Assembly: GCF_003355475.1 (NCBI RefSeq)
Contig: NZ_CP031356.1
Span: 496,001-560,000, forward strand
DNA: 64,000 nt
Origin: Brachybacterium saurashtrense
GTDB taxonomy: Bacteria > Actinomycetota > Actinomycetes > Actinomycetales > Dermabacteraceae
Reading direction: 5' to 3'
Numbering within the stretch: position 1 is the stretch's first letter; every line of letters begins with the position of its first letter. The notes beneath the pieces are model-generated. The model did not search any database. It was not told the DNA's origin and worked only from the letters and a program-made list of their open reading frames with translations. Shown here piece by piece: positions 25,588-34,625 of the stretch. The translations under genes and the position numbers were made by a program.

Positions 25588-26658
25588 TCAGCCCGCCGGC
25601 TCCTCCTCCACCACCAGGCCGGGCAGCTCGTCCATGGCGTCCACGAGCGGCGCCAGGGTCTCCGCCTCCTGCAGGGCGGCGGCGATCGGCAGCGGGCGGC
25701 GCTCGAAGGGAGCGGCGCCCACCAGGGCCAGGTGGTCGAGCAGCAGCTCCTGCGCGAGCAGGGTGGGCAGCTGTGCGGCGGTCTCCTCGTCGAGGGTGCC
25801 GCCGGGGATCGCGTACACCGCCTGACGCGCCACCACCGGGGCGCCGTCCTCCTCCGCGATCCGGGAGAGCTCCTCGGCGCGCGCTCGATGGAGCTCGGCC
25901 CGGTCGAGGTGTCCCTCCCGGACCTCGTCCTCGGTGCGGGCGGCCAGCACCTCGTGGAGGTACCCGCCGTACCACTGCGCGCGCTGCGCCCGCTCGATGC
26001 TCGCGCGGTAGTCGGACTCCGCCCCGATCGAGGGAGGGTCGGCGGCGGGCACCTCGCGCCGTGGCTGCAGGTCCTCGGCGGCCGGCGAGAGCGGGACCTC
26101 GGCGTCGTCCACGCTGTCCCGGAGCCGCAGGACGCTCCAGGCGGTACGGGCGGCGATCGCCGCGACCGGGCGGGCGAGGGAGCCCGAGACCTGCCGGGCC
26201 GCGTCGGCCGCGAGATCCCGCAGCTCCACCAGCGTCGCGAGCAGCGAGGCCGCATCCGTCGGCGCCTCCGGGGGCGGAGCGGAGGCGGTGGGCTCCTCGG
26301 ACGCCTCCGCGGCCGAGTCCCGCTCCGCCTCGATCTGGGCGCCGGTGAGCAGAGCGGTCCGGTGCACGGGCAGCACCCGCACGAGGTCGGCGAGCGTCAC
26401 CGCGACGGCCGGGTCCGCCGCCGCGGCGACGTCCGCCTGCACGGTGCGCGACCCCGCCGCGGCCCGGTCGAGCGCGGCGAGCAGATCGGCGCGGTACAGA
26501 TCGTCGATCCCCGGCGGGGGAGGGGTGTACGGCTCCGGTCCGCCCAGAGCGACCCGTCCGCAGCCCGCCAGCGACAGCGCGCCGACGGCCACGGCGCCGA
26601 GCAGGGCGCGCCGACGGAGCATCGGGGCGCGACGGGGGCCGGGGGCGGGACGGATCAC
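25588..26658 (-). CDS. Ferritin-like (DUF4439) lipoprotein
   Basis: A 356-residue predicted lipoprotein. The signal is MLRRRALLGAVAVGALSLAGC with lipobox LAGC. The C-terminal 145 residues or so (from about DYRASIERAQRAQWYGGY) resemble the DUF4439 ferritin-like four-helix domain, while the middle is helical and acidic. The GTG at 26658 is preferred because a -10-like GAGAAT lies 6 nt upstream; the ATG at 26622 is the alternative and would make the signal peptide shorter. Orthologues commonly sit between proS and rimP in Actinobacteria. Function unknown. Confidence 0.8.
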   Translation of the reverse strand: MIRPAPGPRRAPMLRRRALLGAVAVGALSLAGCGRVALGGPEPYTPPPPGIDDLYRADLLAALDRAAAGSRTVQADVAAAADPAVAVTLADLVRVLPVHRTALLTGAQIEAERDSAAEASEEPTASAPPPEAPTDAASLLATLVELRDLAADAARQVSGSLARPVAAIAARTAWSVLRLRDSVDDAEVPLSPAAEDLQPRREVPAADPPSIGAESDYRASIERAQRAQWYGGYLHEVLAARTEDEVREGHLDRAELHRARAEELSRIAEEDGAPVVARQAVYAIPGGTLDEETAAQLPTLLAQELLLDHLALVGAAPFERRPLPIAAALQEAETLAPLVDAMDELPGLVVEEEPAG

Positions 26659-26664
26659 AGGAGG

Positions 26665-26670
26665 ATTCTC
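26665..26670 (-). promoter_or_regulatory. Possible -10 (GAGAAT) for the DUF4439 lipoprotein gene
   Basis: On the minus strand GAGAAT ends 6 nt before the GTG at 26658. It keeps the A and final T of TANNNT and supports the longer start. Confidence 0.35.
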
Positions 26671-26712
26671 GCATCGCAGGCGTGCGCGGGAGCGCGGAGC
26701 CCGCGCGACCAC

Positions 26713-26718
26713 TATCCT
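26713..26718 (+). promoter_or_regulatory. -10 box TATCCT for the rimP-nusA-infB operon
   Basis: TATCCT is a good -10 match. Transcription would begin near 26725, about 60 nt ahead of rimP, with the ribosome-binding site GGAGG at 26771. No good -35 is visible. Confidence 0.45.
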
Positions 26719-26785
26719 GGACGCACTGCTCCGGGGCGCGCCCCGGGCACCACAGGCACCCATACCGGCAGGAGGCGAGCGGCCC

Positions 26786-27406
26786 ATGAGCGCACTCGAG
26801 GACCAGACCATCCTGCGGGAGACGGCCACGAGGGTCCTGGCGGGCCACGGGCTGGTGCTCGAGGAGGTCGAGATCCGGCGCGGCGGCGGGATGCCGCAGG
26901 TGCGGCTGGTCGTGGACCTCCCCGAGGACCAGCTGGGCAGCGCCGATCTGGACACCGTCGCCGAGGCCTCCCGCGAGCTCTCCGAGGCGGTGGACGCCGA
27001 CGACGCGGTGCTGGGCGCGGACCCCGTGCTGCTGGAGGTCACCACACCCGGCGTGGAGCGCGAGCTCACCGCCCTGCGGCACTTCCGGCGCTCCCGCGGC
27101 CGGCTGCTCACGCTGACCACGACCGCCGGCACCGCGCTGCGCGCCCGGCTCCTGGCCGTGGACGGCGAGGAGATGGTGCTGCGGCAGGAGCCCGGCCGGG
27201 ACGACCGCGGGCGCCCGCGGAAGCTGCCGGCGGGCACCTCCGAGCACCTGCGGCTCGCCCACGAGGAAATCGACTCCGCCCGGGTGGAGGTCGAGTTCGA
27301 CCCGCCCGCCGACCTCGAGCAGCTGCTCGCCGAGGCGGAGGCCGCCCCCGACGACCCCGACGACACCACCCCCGCGGCCGCGCCGGCCGCCACGAAGGAG
27401 AGCTGA
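26786..27406 (+). CDS. rimP: Ribosome maturation factor RimP
   Basis: RimP assists 30S subunit assembly. The 206-residue protein has the N-terminal domain ([51 protein letters not shown]). The C-terminal SH3-like domain follows, then an acidic Ala/Asp-rich tail ([12 protein letters not shown]). nusA starts one nucleotide after its stop region, so they are coupled. This order rimP-nusA-ylxR-infB is near universal. Confidence 0.95.
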   Translation: MSALEDQTILRETATRVLAGHGLVLEEVEIRRGGGMPQVRLVVDLPEDQLGSADLDTVAEASRELSEAVDADDAVLGADPVLLEVTTPGVERELTALRHFRRSRGRLLTLTTTAGTALRARLLAVDGEEMVLRQEPGRDDRGRPRKLPAGTSEHLRLAHEEIDSARVEVEFDPPADLEQLLAEAEAAPDDPDDTTPAAAPAATKES

Positions 27407-27407
27407 G

Positions 27408-28391
27408 ATGGACATCGACATGGGTGCCCTGCGGGCCCTCGAGCGCGAGCGCGAGATCAGCCTGCCCGTCCTGCTGGACGCGATCCGCTCGGCGCTCCAC
27501 GCCGCCTACCTCCACACCGACCACCCGGTGCGGGACTCGGAGGTGCTGATCGACGAGAGCACCGGCGAGGTCGCGGTGATCGCGCGCGAGCGCGACGCCG
27601 GAGGCACGGTGCTCGAGGAGTGGGACGACACCCCGGAGAACTTCGGCCGGGTCGCCGCCTCCACCGCCCGCCAGGTGATCTTCCAGCGCATCCGCGACCT
27701 CGAGGACGACGCGGTGCTCGGCGAGTACGCCGACCGGGCGGACGACATCGTCTCCGGCATCATCCAGCAGGGCCGCGATCCGCGGATGGTGCTGGTGGAC
27801 CTCGGAGAGGTGGAGGCGGTGCTCCCGCCGCACGAGCGCGTGCCGGGGGAGGACTACTCCCACGGACGCCGCCTGCGCGCCTACGTCACCGAGGCGCGCC
27901 GCGGCCCGAAGGGGCCCCAGATCACCCTGTCCCGCTCGCACCCGAACCTGGTGCGCCGGCTGTTCGCGCTCGAGGTCCCCGAGGTCGCCGACGGCACCGT
28001 CGAGATCGCCGGGCTCGCCCGGGAGGCCGGGCATCGCACCAAGATGGCGGTGCGCGCCACCGTGGCGGGTGTGAACGCGAAGGGCTCCTGCATCGGGCCG
28101 ATGGGTGCCCGGGTGCGCTCGGTGATGAACGAGCTCGGCGGCGAGAAGATCGACATCGTTGACTTCGACGAGGACCCGGCCACCTTCGTCACCAACGCGC
28201 TCTCGCCGGCGAAGGTCTCCAGCGTCACCGTCATCGACGAGGTGGGCCGTGCGGTCCGCGCGGTGGTACCGGACAACCAGCTCTCCCTCGCCATCGGCAA
28301 GGACGGGCAGAACGCCCGCCTCGCCGCCAAGCTCACGGGGTGGAAGATCGACATCCGCGCCGAGGGCGCCCCGGAGCAGCCCGCCGTCTGA
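27408..28391 (+). CDS. nusA: Transcription termination/antitermination protein NusA
   Basis: NusA binds RNA polymerase and RNA and controls pausing, termination and antitermination. The 327-residue protein has the N-terminal RNAP-binding domain (about 1-110), the S1 domain (about 120-190) and two KH domains. The conserved KH segments are [25 protein letters not shown] and [21 protein letters not shown]. It lacks the C-terminal acidic repeats of E. coli NusA, as is normal for Actinobacteria. Confidence 0.97.
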   Translation: MDIDMGALRALEREREISLPVLLDAIRSALHAAYLHTDHPVRDSEVLIDESTGEVAVIARERDAGGTVLEEWDDTPENFGRVAASTARQVIFQRIRDLEDDAVLGEYADRADDIVSGIIQQGRDPRMVLVDLGEVEAVLPPHERVPGEDYSHGRRLRAYVTEARRGPKGPQITLSRSHPNLVRRLFALEVPEVADGTVEIAGLAREAGHRTKMAVRATVAGVNAKGSCIGPMGARVRSVMNELGGEKIDIVDFDEDPATFVTNALSPAKVSSVTVIDEVGRAVRAVVPDNQLSLAIGKDGQNARLAAKLTGWKIDIRAEGAPEQPAV

Positions 28392-28438
28392 GGTGTGTCC
28401 CACGCCTCTCCGCTGAGGTCGCTCCGCGGCAGGTCCGT

Positions 28439-28444
28439 TACACT
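28439..28444 (+). promoter_or_regulatory. Possible internal promoter (-10 TACACT) for ylxR-infB
   Basis: TACACT lies 48 nt after the nusA stop and about 88 nt before ylxR. Transcription from about 28451 would give an operon-internal start for ylxR and infB. Confidence 0.4.
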
Positions 28445-28531
28445 GGGGAGGCTGTTCGCCCCGGGGCGGCCCGCATCGCCCGCCGATCGAGCCGCTGCCC
28501 GGGCGGAGATGCTCGGAACGGAGGTGGAGGA

Positions 28532-28837
28532 ATGGACACCCGCTCCTCCCGCTCCCACCCCGAGCGCACGTGCGTCGGCTGCCGCCAGGCGGCCCCGCGC
28601 GCCCAGCTGGTGCGTCTGGTCCGGGAGCCCGCTCCCGACGGATCCGCACCGCGAGTCCGCGTCGACCCCACCCGGTCGGCGCCCGGTCGCGGCGCATGGC
28701 TCCACCCCGACGCATCGTGCCTCGACCTCGCCCTGCGGCGAGGCGGCGTCGCGCGGTCCTTCCGAGGACCGGTCGACACCGGACTGCTCGCGCAGTCGCT
28801 CGAGGATCCCGATTTCACCCGCACGTGGAACAGGTAG
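28532..28837 (+). CDS. ylxR: YlxR family RNA-binding protein
   Basis: A 101-residue YlxR (DUF448) protein. The family signature is RTCVGCRQAAPRAQLVRLV at the start and GRGAWLHPDASCLDLALRRGGVARSF in the middle. YlxR is nucleoid-associated or RNase P-interacting in Firmicutes; its role in Actinobacteria is less clear. It is preceded by a strong ribosome-binding site (GGAGGTGGAGG) and lies in its usual place between nusA and infB. Confidence 0.93.
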   Translation: MDTRSSRSHPERTCVGCRQAAPRAQLVRLVREPAPDGSAPRVRVDPTRSAPGRGAWLHPDASCLDLALRRGGVARSFRGPVDTGLLAQSLEDPDFTRTWNR

Positions 28838-28844
28838 AAGAACC

Positions 28845-28890
28845 ATGGACATCCGATGAGTACTCACCCATGAGCACCTTCAGGAATTAG
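28845..28890 (+). promoter_or_regulatory. Three overlapping micro-ORFs upstream of infB
   Basis: Three tiny frames follow each other with overlapping stop and start: MDIR (28845-28859), MSTHP (28856-28873) and MSTFRN (28870-28890). Each stop/start junction is of the ATGA type, the same geometry used for coupling of real genes here. They fill the leader between ylxR and infB and end 43 nt before the infB start. They could be coupled leader peptides affecting infB translation, or chance. Confidence 0.35.
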
Positions 28891-28891
28891 T

Positions 28892-28918
28892 GGTCCGAGC
28901 CCTCTTGTCGGCCGGACC
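28892..28918 (+). repeat. Inverted repeat in the infB leader
   Basis: GGTCCG (28892-28897) can pair with CGGACC (28913-28918) around a 15-nt loop, directly after the micro-ORFs and ahead of the infB ribosome-binding site GACAGGAGAA. Confidence 0.35.
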
Positions 28919-28932
28919 GAGACAGGAGAAAT

Positions 28933-31854
28933 GTGGCTAAGGTCCGCGTCCACGAGCTCGCCAAGGAGCTCGGACACCCGAGCAAGGTCGTTCTGCAGAA
29001 GCTGCAGGACATGGGCGAATTCGTTCGCTCCGCCTCCTCGACCATCGAAGCCCCGGTAGCCCGTCGGCTGCGCGAGGAGCTCCCCGCCAAGGGCGGAGCC
29101 GGAGCTCCCGCGCCCAAGGGCGGCGCCGGGTCCCCGTCCGCGCCCGCCGCAGGCCCCAAGTCCGGCGGTGCCGCACCCAAGCCCGGCCAGAAGCCCGGGC
29201 CCGCGAAGCCTGCGCAGGCTCCGGCCCCGGAGAAGCCTGCCGCCCCGGCGCCGGACGCGGAGAAGCCCTCCGCCCCGAAGCCCGGTGCCGAGAAGCCGGC
29301 CACCCCCACGCCTGGCGCGGAGAAGCCCTCCGCACCGAAGCCCGGAGCCGAGAGGCCCTCTGCCCCGAAGCCCGGTGCCGAGACGCCCTCCGCCCCCAAG
29401 CCGGGTGCCGAGAAGCCGTCCGCGCCGAAGCCGGGCGGCGAGCGCCCCGGACCGCGCCCCGGCGGCGCGCGTCCCGGCAACAATCCCTTCGCCAGCGCCC
29501 AGGGCATGCCCCGTCCCGGGTCCCGCAAGCCGGGCCAGGGCGGCGGTCGTCCCCCGCGCGGCGAGGGCGGTCCCCGTCCCGGGAACAACCCGTTCGCAAC
29601 CTCGCAGGGTATGCCCCGTCCGGGCCAGCGTCCCGGCCGCCCCGGCGGTGCCGGCGGCACCGGCGGCGCCGAGCAGGGCGGCGGTCGTCCGCCCCGTGAG
29701 GGCGGCGCGCCCCGTTCCGGCGGCGCCGCGCGTCCGGGCGGCGGTCGTCCCGGCATGCCCACCCCGGGCATCATGCGCCAGCACTCCAGCGGCGGTCTCG
29801 CCGAGACCAACCAGGGCGGCGGCGGTCGCGGCCGCGGCGGTCGTCCCGGCCCGGGCGGTCGTCCGGGCGGCGGCCCCGTCGGCGGTGGCGGCGGCGGTCC
29901 CCGCGGCCGCGGCGGTCGCGGCAGCACGCAGGGCGCCTTCGGGCGCGGCGGCAAGCCGGCGCGCTCGCGCAAGTCGAAGCGGGCGAAGCGCCAGGAGTTC
30001 GAGCAGCAGCAGGCGCCCGCGCCGGGCGGCGTCTCGATCCCGCGCGGCAACGGTCAGACCATCCGGCTGCGTCGCGGCGCGTCCCTCTCCGATTTCGCCG
30101 ATCGCATCGACGTCAACCCGGCGTCGCTGATCACCGTGATGTTCGCGATGGGGGAGATGGCCACCGCCACCCAGTCCCTGGACGAGGACACCTTCGGCCT
30201 GCTGGGCGAGGAGCTGGGCTACAAGATCGAGATCGTCTCCCCGGAGGACGAGGAGCGCGAGCTGCTCGAGCAGTTCGACATCGATCTCGACGCCGAGCTC
30301 GCCGAGGAGGATGCGGAGGATCGCCTGCCGCGCCCGCCGGTGGTCACCGTGATGGGTCACGTCGACCACGGCAAGACCCGCCTGCTGGACACGATCCGGA
30401 AGGCGAAGGTCGGTGCGGGCGAGGCCGGCGGCATCACCCAGCACATCGGCGCCTACCAGGTCGGGGTGGAGCACGAGGGCGAAGAGCGCGCGCTCACCTT
30501 CATCGACACCCCCGGCCACGAGGCGTTCACCGCCATGCGTGCCCGTGGTGCCGACGTCACCGACATCGCGATCCTCGTGGTCGCGGCCGATGACGGCGTG
30601 ATGCCCCAGACCATCGAGGCGCTCAACCACGCCCAGGCGGCGGACGTGCCGATCGTGGTCGCGGTCAACAAGGTGGACAAGCCCGAGGCGAATCCCGAGA
30701 AGATCCGTCAGCAGCTCACCGAGTACAACCTGATCGCCGAGGAGTACGGCGGCGAGACCATGTTCGTGGACGTCTCCGCCCGCGAGAACCTCAACATCGA
30801 GGCGCTGCTGGAGGCGGTCCTGCTGACCGCCGACGCCGCCCTCGAGCTCGAGGCGAACCCGGACAAGGACGCGCGCGGCGTGGCCATCGAGGCCAACCTC
30901 GACAAGGGCCGCGGCCCGGTCGCGACCGTGCTCGTCCAGCAGGGCACCCTGCGGGTGGGCGACGCGATCGTGTGCGGCAGCGGCCACGGCCGCGTCCGTG
31001 CGATGCTCGACGAGAACGGCGAGACCGTCCAGGAGGCGGGCCCGTCCCGTCCGGTCCAGGTGCTGGGCCTCGCCTCGGTGCCCGGCGCCGGTGACTCCTT
31101 CCTGGTCGCCCAGGACGAGCGTACCGCGCGCCAGATCGCCGAGAAGCGGGAGGCCGCCAAGCGCGCCGCCTCGCTCTCGAAGGTCCGCAAGCGGATCAGC
31201 CTCGAGGACATCAACAAGCACATGGCCGAGGGCAAGGTCGAGACCCTCAACCTCATCCTCAAGGGCGACGCCGCCGGTGCGGTCGAGGCCCTCGAGGAGT
31301 CGCTGCTGGGCATCGAGGTCGGGGAGGGCGTGGATCTGCGCATCATCGACCGCGGCGTCGGCGCCATCACGATGAACAACATCAACCTCGCCGTGGCCTC
31401 CGACGCCGTCATCATCGGCTACAACGTGCGGGCCGAGGGCCTGAACGCGGATTACGCCGACCGCGAGGGCGTGGAGATCAAGTACTACAGCGTCATCTAC
31501 AACGCGATCGACGAGGTCGAGCAGGCCCTCAAGGGCATGCTCAAGCCGGAGTACGAGGAGGTCGAGCTGGGCTCGGCGGAGATCCGCGAGATCTTCCGCT
31601 CCTCCAAGTTCGGCAACATCGCCGGCTCCATCGTGCGCAGCGGCACCATCAAGCGCGGCACGAAGGCGCGCATCACCCGCCGGGGTGCGGTGATCGCGGA
31701 GAACATCGAGATCGCGGGTCTGCGCCGGTTTAAGGACGATGTCACCGAGGTCCGCGAGGGCTACGAGTGCGGCATTAACCTGGGCTCGTACAACGATCTG
31801 CAGCTCGAGGACCTCATCACCACCTATGAGATGCAGGAGAAGCCCCGCAGCTGA
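28933..31854 (+). CDS. infB: Translation initiation factor IF-2
   Basis: IF-2 is the GTPase that brings initiator tRNA to the 30S subunit and promotes subunit joining. The 973-residue protein starts with GTG ([15 protein letters not shown]). After the N-terminal IF2N domain comes a low-complexity linker (residues 52-370) rich in Pro, Ala, Lys, Gly and Arg, which includes seven 10-residue repeats. The GTPase domain has GHVDHGKT (from about 475), DTPGHEAF and NKVDKP. EF-Tu-like and C2 domains follow to the end. Confidence 0.98.
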   Translation: MAKVRVHELAKELGHPSKVVLQKLQDMGEFVRSASSTIEAPVARRLREELPAKGGAGAPAPKGGAGSPSAPAAGPKSGGAAPKPGQKPGPAKPAQAPAPEKPAAPAPDAEKPSAPKPGAEKPATPTPGAEKPSAPKPGAERPSAPKPGAETPSAPKPGAEKPSAPKPGGERPGPRPGGARPGNNPFASAQGMPRPGSRKPGQGGGRPPRGEGGPRPGNNPFATSQGMPRPGQRPGRPGGAGGTGGAEQGGGRPPREGGAPRSGGAARPGGGRPGMPTPGIMRQHSSGGLAETNQGGGGRGRGGRPGPGGRPGGGPVGGGGGGPRGRGGRGSTQGAFGRGGKPARSRKSKRAKRQEFEQQQAPAPGGVSIPRGNGQTIRLRRGASLSDFADRIDVNPASLITVMFAMGEMATATQSLDEDTFGLLGEELGYKIEIVSPEDEERELLEQFDIDLDAELAEEDAEDRLPRPPVVTVMGHVDHGKTRLLDTIRKAKVGAGEAGGITQHIGAYQVGVEHEGEERALTFIDTPGHEAFTAMRARGADVTDIAILVVAADDGVMPQTIEALNHAQAADVPIVVAVNKVDKPEANPEKIRQQLTEYNLIAEEYGGETMFVDVSARENLNIEALLEAVLLTADAALELEANPDKDARGVAIEANLDKGRGPVATVLVQQGTLRVGDAIVCGSGHGRVRAMLDENGETVQEAGPSRPVQVLGLASVPGAGDSFLVAQDERTARQIAEKREAAKRAASLSKVRKRISLEDINKHMAEGKVETLNLILKGDAAGAVEALEESLLGIEVGEGVDLRIIDRGVGAITMNNINLAVASDAVIIGYNVRAEGLNADYADREGVEIKYYSVIYNAIDEVEQALKGMLKPEYEEVELGSAEIREIFRSSKFGNIAGSIVRSGTIKRGTKARITRRGAVIAENIEIAGLRRFKDDVTEVREGYECGINLGSYNDLQLEDLITTYEMQEKPRS
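29233..29442 (+). repeat. Seven 30-bp tandem repeats within infB
   Basis: Residues 101-170 of IF-2 are seven consecutive decapeptides of the type [10 protein letters not shown], encoded by seven imperfect 30-bp DNA repeats. They lie in the disordered linker between the IF2N and GTPase domains. Copy number is a likely strain-variable feature. Confidence 0.9.
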
Positions 31855-31917
31855 TCCTGGTGCGGCCGGGCGCCCCTCGCGGGCGCCCGGCCCTCACCCG
31901 CGGGGGAGGAGACCACG

Positions 31918-33075
31918 ATGACCCAGGTGTCCCTCGTCCTGCGCGCCCCCTCGGCCAACCGTGTCTATGCGCAGGCCGCGGGGGCTCTCGGCATCGCGGA
32001 GGCCCGCTGGGTGCTCGGGGCGCACCTGGGCGCGGTGCCCGCGGTGCGCGTGCGGAGCGTCGCCGGGATGGACTCCCTCGAGGTGCGACGCCCCACGGCC
32101 CGCGCCGGCGGCGAGGGCGCGGCGCTCCCCGCCGTGGACGAGGTCGACGCCCTGCTCTCCACCCTCTCCGGCACCCTCGGGGTGCTCGACGTGGTGGAGG
32201 ACGTCCCGGCCGGCGGCGCCGCGAACGGGGCCGGGCAGCCTCTGCTGCGCCCCCGCGCCCTCCCCGCCGTGCTGTGTCACCCCGAGGACCTCGAGACCAT
32301 CCAGAAGTACCCCGGCAAGACCAATGAGCAGTTCACGGCGCTGCTGATCAACCTCGCCGCAGCACTCTCCACCCGTCGCGCCGGTCTCTGGGACGGCTCG
32401 CTGTCGCTGCTGGACCCGATGTGCGGGCGGGGCACCACCCTGCACCGGGCTCTGCGCCTGGGCCTCAGCCCCGTGGGCGCGGAGATCGACGCCAAGGACG
32501 TCGAGGCCCACCGCACCTTCCTCGGCACCTGGCTGCGCACCCATCGCCTGCCCCACACCCTGACCTCCACACGCCTCACGGTGCGCGGGGAGCAGCTCGG
32601 CACCCGCACCGACGCCGAGCTCGCCGCGGATCGGCAGAGCCTCCGCCGGGGCGAGGGGCAGCGCCTCACCCTGCTGGGCTGCGACACGGTGCGCCTGGGG
32701 GAGCTGCTCCCGGCGGCGTCCGTGGATGCGCTCGTCGCCGATCTGCCCTACGGGGTCCAGCACGGCTCCCGCGCCGGCGGCTCCTGGCAGCGCTCCCCGC
32801 TGGAGGTGCTGCGGGGCGCGGCCTCCGGCTGGCGCCGTGCTCTGCGCACCGGCGGCGGGATCGCCCTGGCCGTCAACCGCCGCACCCTGGACCACGACAG
32901 CGCCCGCGAGGTCCTCGCCGAGAACGGCCTGCGCCTGCTCAGCGCCGACGGCGCCTTCCGCCACCGCGTCGACGCCTCGATCGACCGCGACGTGCTGCTC
33001 GCGATCCCCACCGACCACCCCTGCGCCGAGGAGCTCACAGCCCTCGCCGCCGAAATGGAGGATGACACCCCATGA
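31918..33075 (+). CDS. TRM11-like SAM-dependent methyltransferase
   Basis: A 385-residue class I methyltransferase of the TRM11/THUMP-associated type. The SAM-binding motif I is SLLDPMCGRGTTLHRAL (around residue 163), followed by an acidic residue in GAEIDAKDVEAH. The catalytic-type motif is ALVADLPYG. The N-terminal 120 residues may correspond to a substrate-binding region, and PEDLETIQKYPGKTNEQFTALL precedes the catalytic domain, as in this family. An RNA substrate is likely from family and context, but tRNA or rRNA is not decided. It has a good ribosome-binding site and overlaps rbfA by 4 nt. Confidence 0.85.
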   Translation: MTQVSLVLRAPSANRVYAQAAGALGIAEARWVLGAHLGAVPAVRVRSVAGMDSLEVRRPTARAGGEGAALPAVDEVDALLSTLSGTLGVLDVVEDVPAGGAANGAGQPLLRPRALPAVLCHPEDLETIQKYPGKTNEQFTALLINLAAALSTRRAGLWDGSLSLLDPMCGRGTTLHRALRLGLSPVGAEIDAKDVEAHRTFLGTWLRTHRLPHTLTSTRLTVRGEQLGTRTDAELAADRQSLRRGEGQRLTLLGCDTVRLGELLPAASVDALVADLPYGVQHGSRAGGSWQRSPLEVLRGAASGWRRALRTGGGIALAVNRRTLDHDSAREVLAENGLRLLSADGAFRHRVDASIDRDVLLAIPTDHPCAEELTALAAEMEDDTP

Positions 33076-33572
33076 ACGACACCAACCCCCGCGCCCTCAA
33101 GCTCGCCGACCGCATCAAGGTCATCGTCGCGACCATGCTCGACACCCGCGTCAAGGACCCCCGCCTCGGTTTCGTGACGATCACCGACGCCCGGGTCAGC
33201 GGCGACCTGCAGCACGCCACCGTGTTCTACACCGTCTTCGGCTCCGAGGAGGAGCGCGAGGGCACCGCCGCGGCGCTGCAGAGCGCCACCGGCATGCTCC
33301 GCCGCGAGGTGGGCCGCCAGACGGGCGTGCGGCTCACCCCCACGCTCGAGTTCATCGCCGACGCCGTGCCGGAGAACGCCCGCGTGATCGAGGACCTCCT
33401 CACCGAGGCGCGCGGCCGCGACGCCGCGCTCGAGCAGGCCAAGGCCGGCGCCGCCTACGCTGGCGAGGCCGACCCCTACCGCAAGCCCCGCGAGGAGGAG
33501 CTCGACGACGCCGACGACGAGGGCCCCGCGGACCGGGACCTGGGCGACGACTCCCCCCGCGAGCAGGCGTGA
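33072..33572 (+). CDS. rbfA: Ribosome-binding factor A
   Basis: RbfA is needed for late 30S maturation and 16S 5'-end processing. The 166-residue protein has the KH-like core (LADRIKVIVATMLDTRVKDPRLGFVTITDARVSGDLQHATVFYTVF) in the first 110 residues, then an acidic tail rich in Glu and Asp (REEELDDADDEGPADRD). It overlaps the upstream methyltransferase by 4 nt (ATGA) and the truB start by 4 nt (GTGA). Confidence 0.95.
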   Translation: MNDTNPRALKLADRIKVIVATMLDTRVKDPRLGFVTITDARVSGDLQHATVFYTVFGSEEEREGTAAALQSATGMLRREVGRQTGVRLTPTLEFIADAVPENARVIEDLLTEARGRDAALEQAKAGAAYAGEADPYRKPREEELDDADDEGPADRDLGDDSPREQA

Positions 33573-34522
33573 GCCCCGCCCCGCACGGGATCCTCCTGGT
33601 CGACAAGGCCCCGGACCGCACCAGCCACGACGTGGTGGCCCGCGTCCGCTGGCTGCTGGGCACCAAGAAGGTGGGCCACGCCGGCACGCTGGACCCGATG
33701 GCCACCGGCCTGCTGGTGCTGGGCGTGGGCCAGGGCACCCGCCTGCTCACCTACCTGGTGGGCCTGGGCAAGACGTATCGGGCGACGATCCGCCTGGGGC
33801 GCGCCACCACCACGGATGATCGCGAGGGGGAGCCGCTCGGCGAGGTGGTCGACGCCACCGCCCTCACCGCGGAGGATCTCGCCCCGCACCTGGCCGCGCT
33901 GCGGGGACGGATCGCCCAGGTCCCCTCCACGGTGAGCGCGATCAAGGTGGACGGCAAGCGCGCCTACGCCCGTGCCCGCGCGGGGGAGGAGGTCGCCCTC
34001 GACCCCCGCCCGGTGACGATCTCCCGTCTCGAGGTCACCGATCGTCGCGTGGACGGTCCGTTCCTGGATCTGGACGTGGTGATCGACTGCTCCTCGGGCA
34101 CCTACGTGCGCGCCCTCGCCCGCGACCTCGGCGCGGCGCTCGGCGTGGGAGGGCACCTCACCGCGCTGCGCCGCACCGCCGTGGGACCGTTCGCGACCGA
34201 GGACGCGGTGCACGTCCCCGCCCGTGGGGAGGGGGACGACGTCCCGCTGCCGCTGCAGGGTCTCGGCGCCGTCGCCGCGACGGTGCTGCCCTCGCTGCGG
34301 GTGGACGCCGCCGGGGCCGAGGCCCTCGGCACCGGCCGCCGCCTCCGCTCGGACGCCCCGCGGCACCCTGCCGCCCGCGCCACGGCGGCCGGGACGCGCG
34401 AGGACGAGGACGGGGGAGCGGTGGCCGCCCTCGACGACGGGGACCGCCTGATCGCGATCCTCGCCCGGGAGGACGGGGCTTGGCGTCCCCGACTCGTGGT
34501 GCCGCCCGAGGCGCGCTGCTGA
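33569..34522 (+). CDS. truB: tRNA pseudouridine(55) synthase
   Basis: TruB makes pseudouridine 55 in the T-arm of tRNAs. The 317-residue protein has ILLVDKAPDRTSHDVV and the catalytic Asp42 in VGHAGTLDPMATG. VPSTVSAIKVDGKRAYARAR and the downstream IDCSSGTYVRALARDLG are also conserved. The C-terminal PUA-like part is diverged. It ends the nusA operon, with ribF only after a convergent gene. Confidence 0.96.
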   Translation: MSPAPHGILLVDKAPDRTSHDVVARVRWLLGTKKVGHAGTLDPMATGLLVLGVGQGTRLLTYLVGLGKTYRATIRLGRATTTDDREGEPLGEVVDATALTAEDLAPHLAALRGRIAQVPSTVSAIKVDGKRAYARARAGEEVALDPRPVTISRLEVTDRRVDGPFLDLDVVIDCSSGTYVRALARDLGAALGVGGHLTALRRTAVGPFATEDAVHVPARGEGDDVPLPLQGLGAVAATVLPSLRVDAAGAEALGTGRRLRSDAPRHPAARATAAGTREDEDGGAVAALDDGDRLIAILAREDGAWRPRLVVPPEARC

Positions 34523-34562
34523 GCCGTCCCGCCCGCGGCTGCCGCACGCCGATCCGCCCCGT

Positions 34563-34612
34563 GCACGCACGGACGGGGCCCCTCCCGCAGGAGGGGCCCC
34601 GTCCGTGCGTGC
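34563..34612. terminator. Perfect 23-bp hairpin, bidirectional terminator
   Basis: Arms 34563-34585 and 34590-34612 are perfect reverse complements around a 4-nt loop (CGCA). It lies in the 103-nt space between the convergent truB and L,D-transpeptidase genes, 40 nt after one stop and 14 nt before the other. It is the longest uninterrupted stem in the window and most likely ends transcription from both sides. Confidence 0.85.
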
Positions 34613-34625
34613 GAGGGGGTCGGGC

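Noticed and set aside
26659..27393. Extension of the DUF4439 lipoprotein frame to 601 codons
   Set aside because: The added part is antisense to rimP and Ser/Arg-rich; a lipoprotein signal must be N-terminal, which fits the start at 26658 or 26622.
29233..29442. CRISPR-like array in infB
   Set aside because: The 30-bp units are contiguous without unique spacers and are in-frame codons of a low-complexity protein linker.
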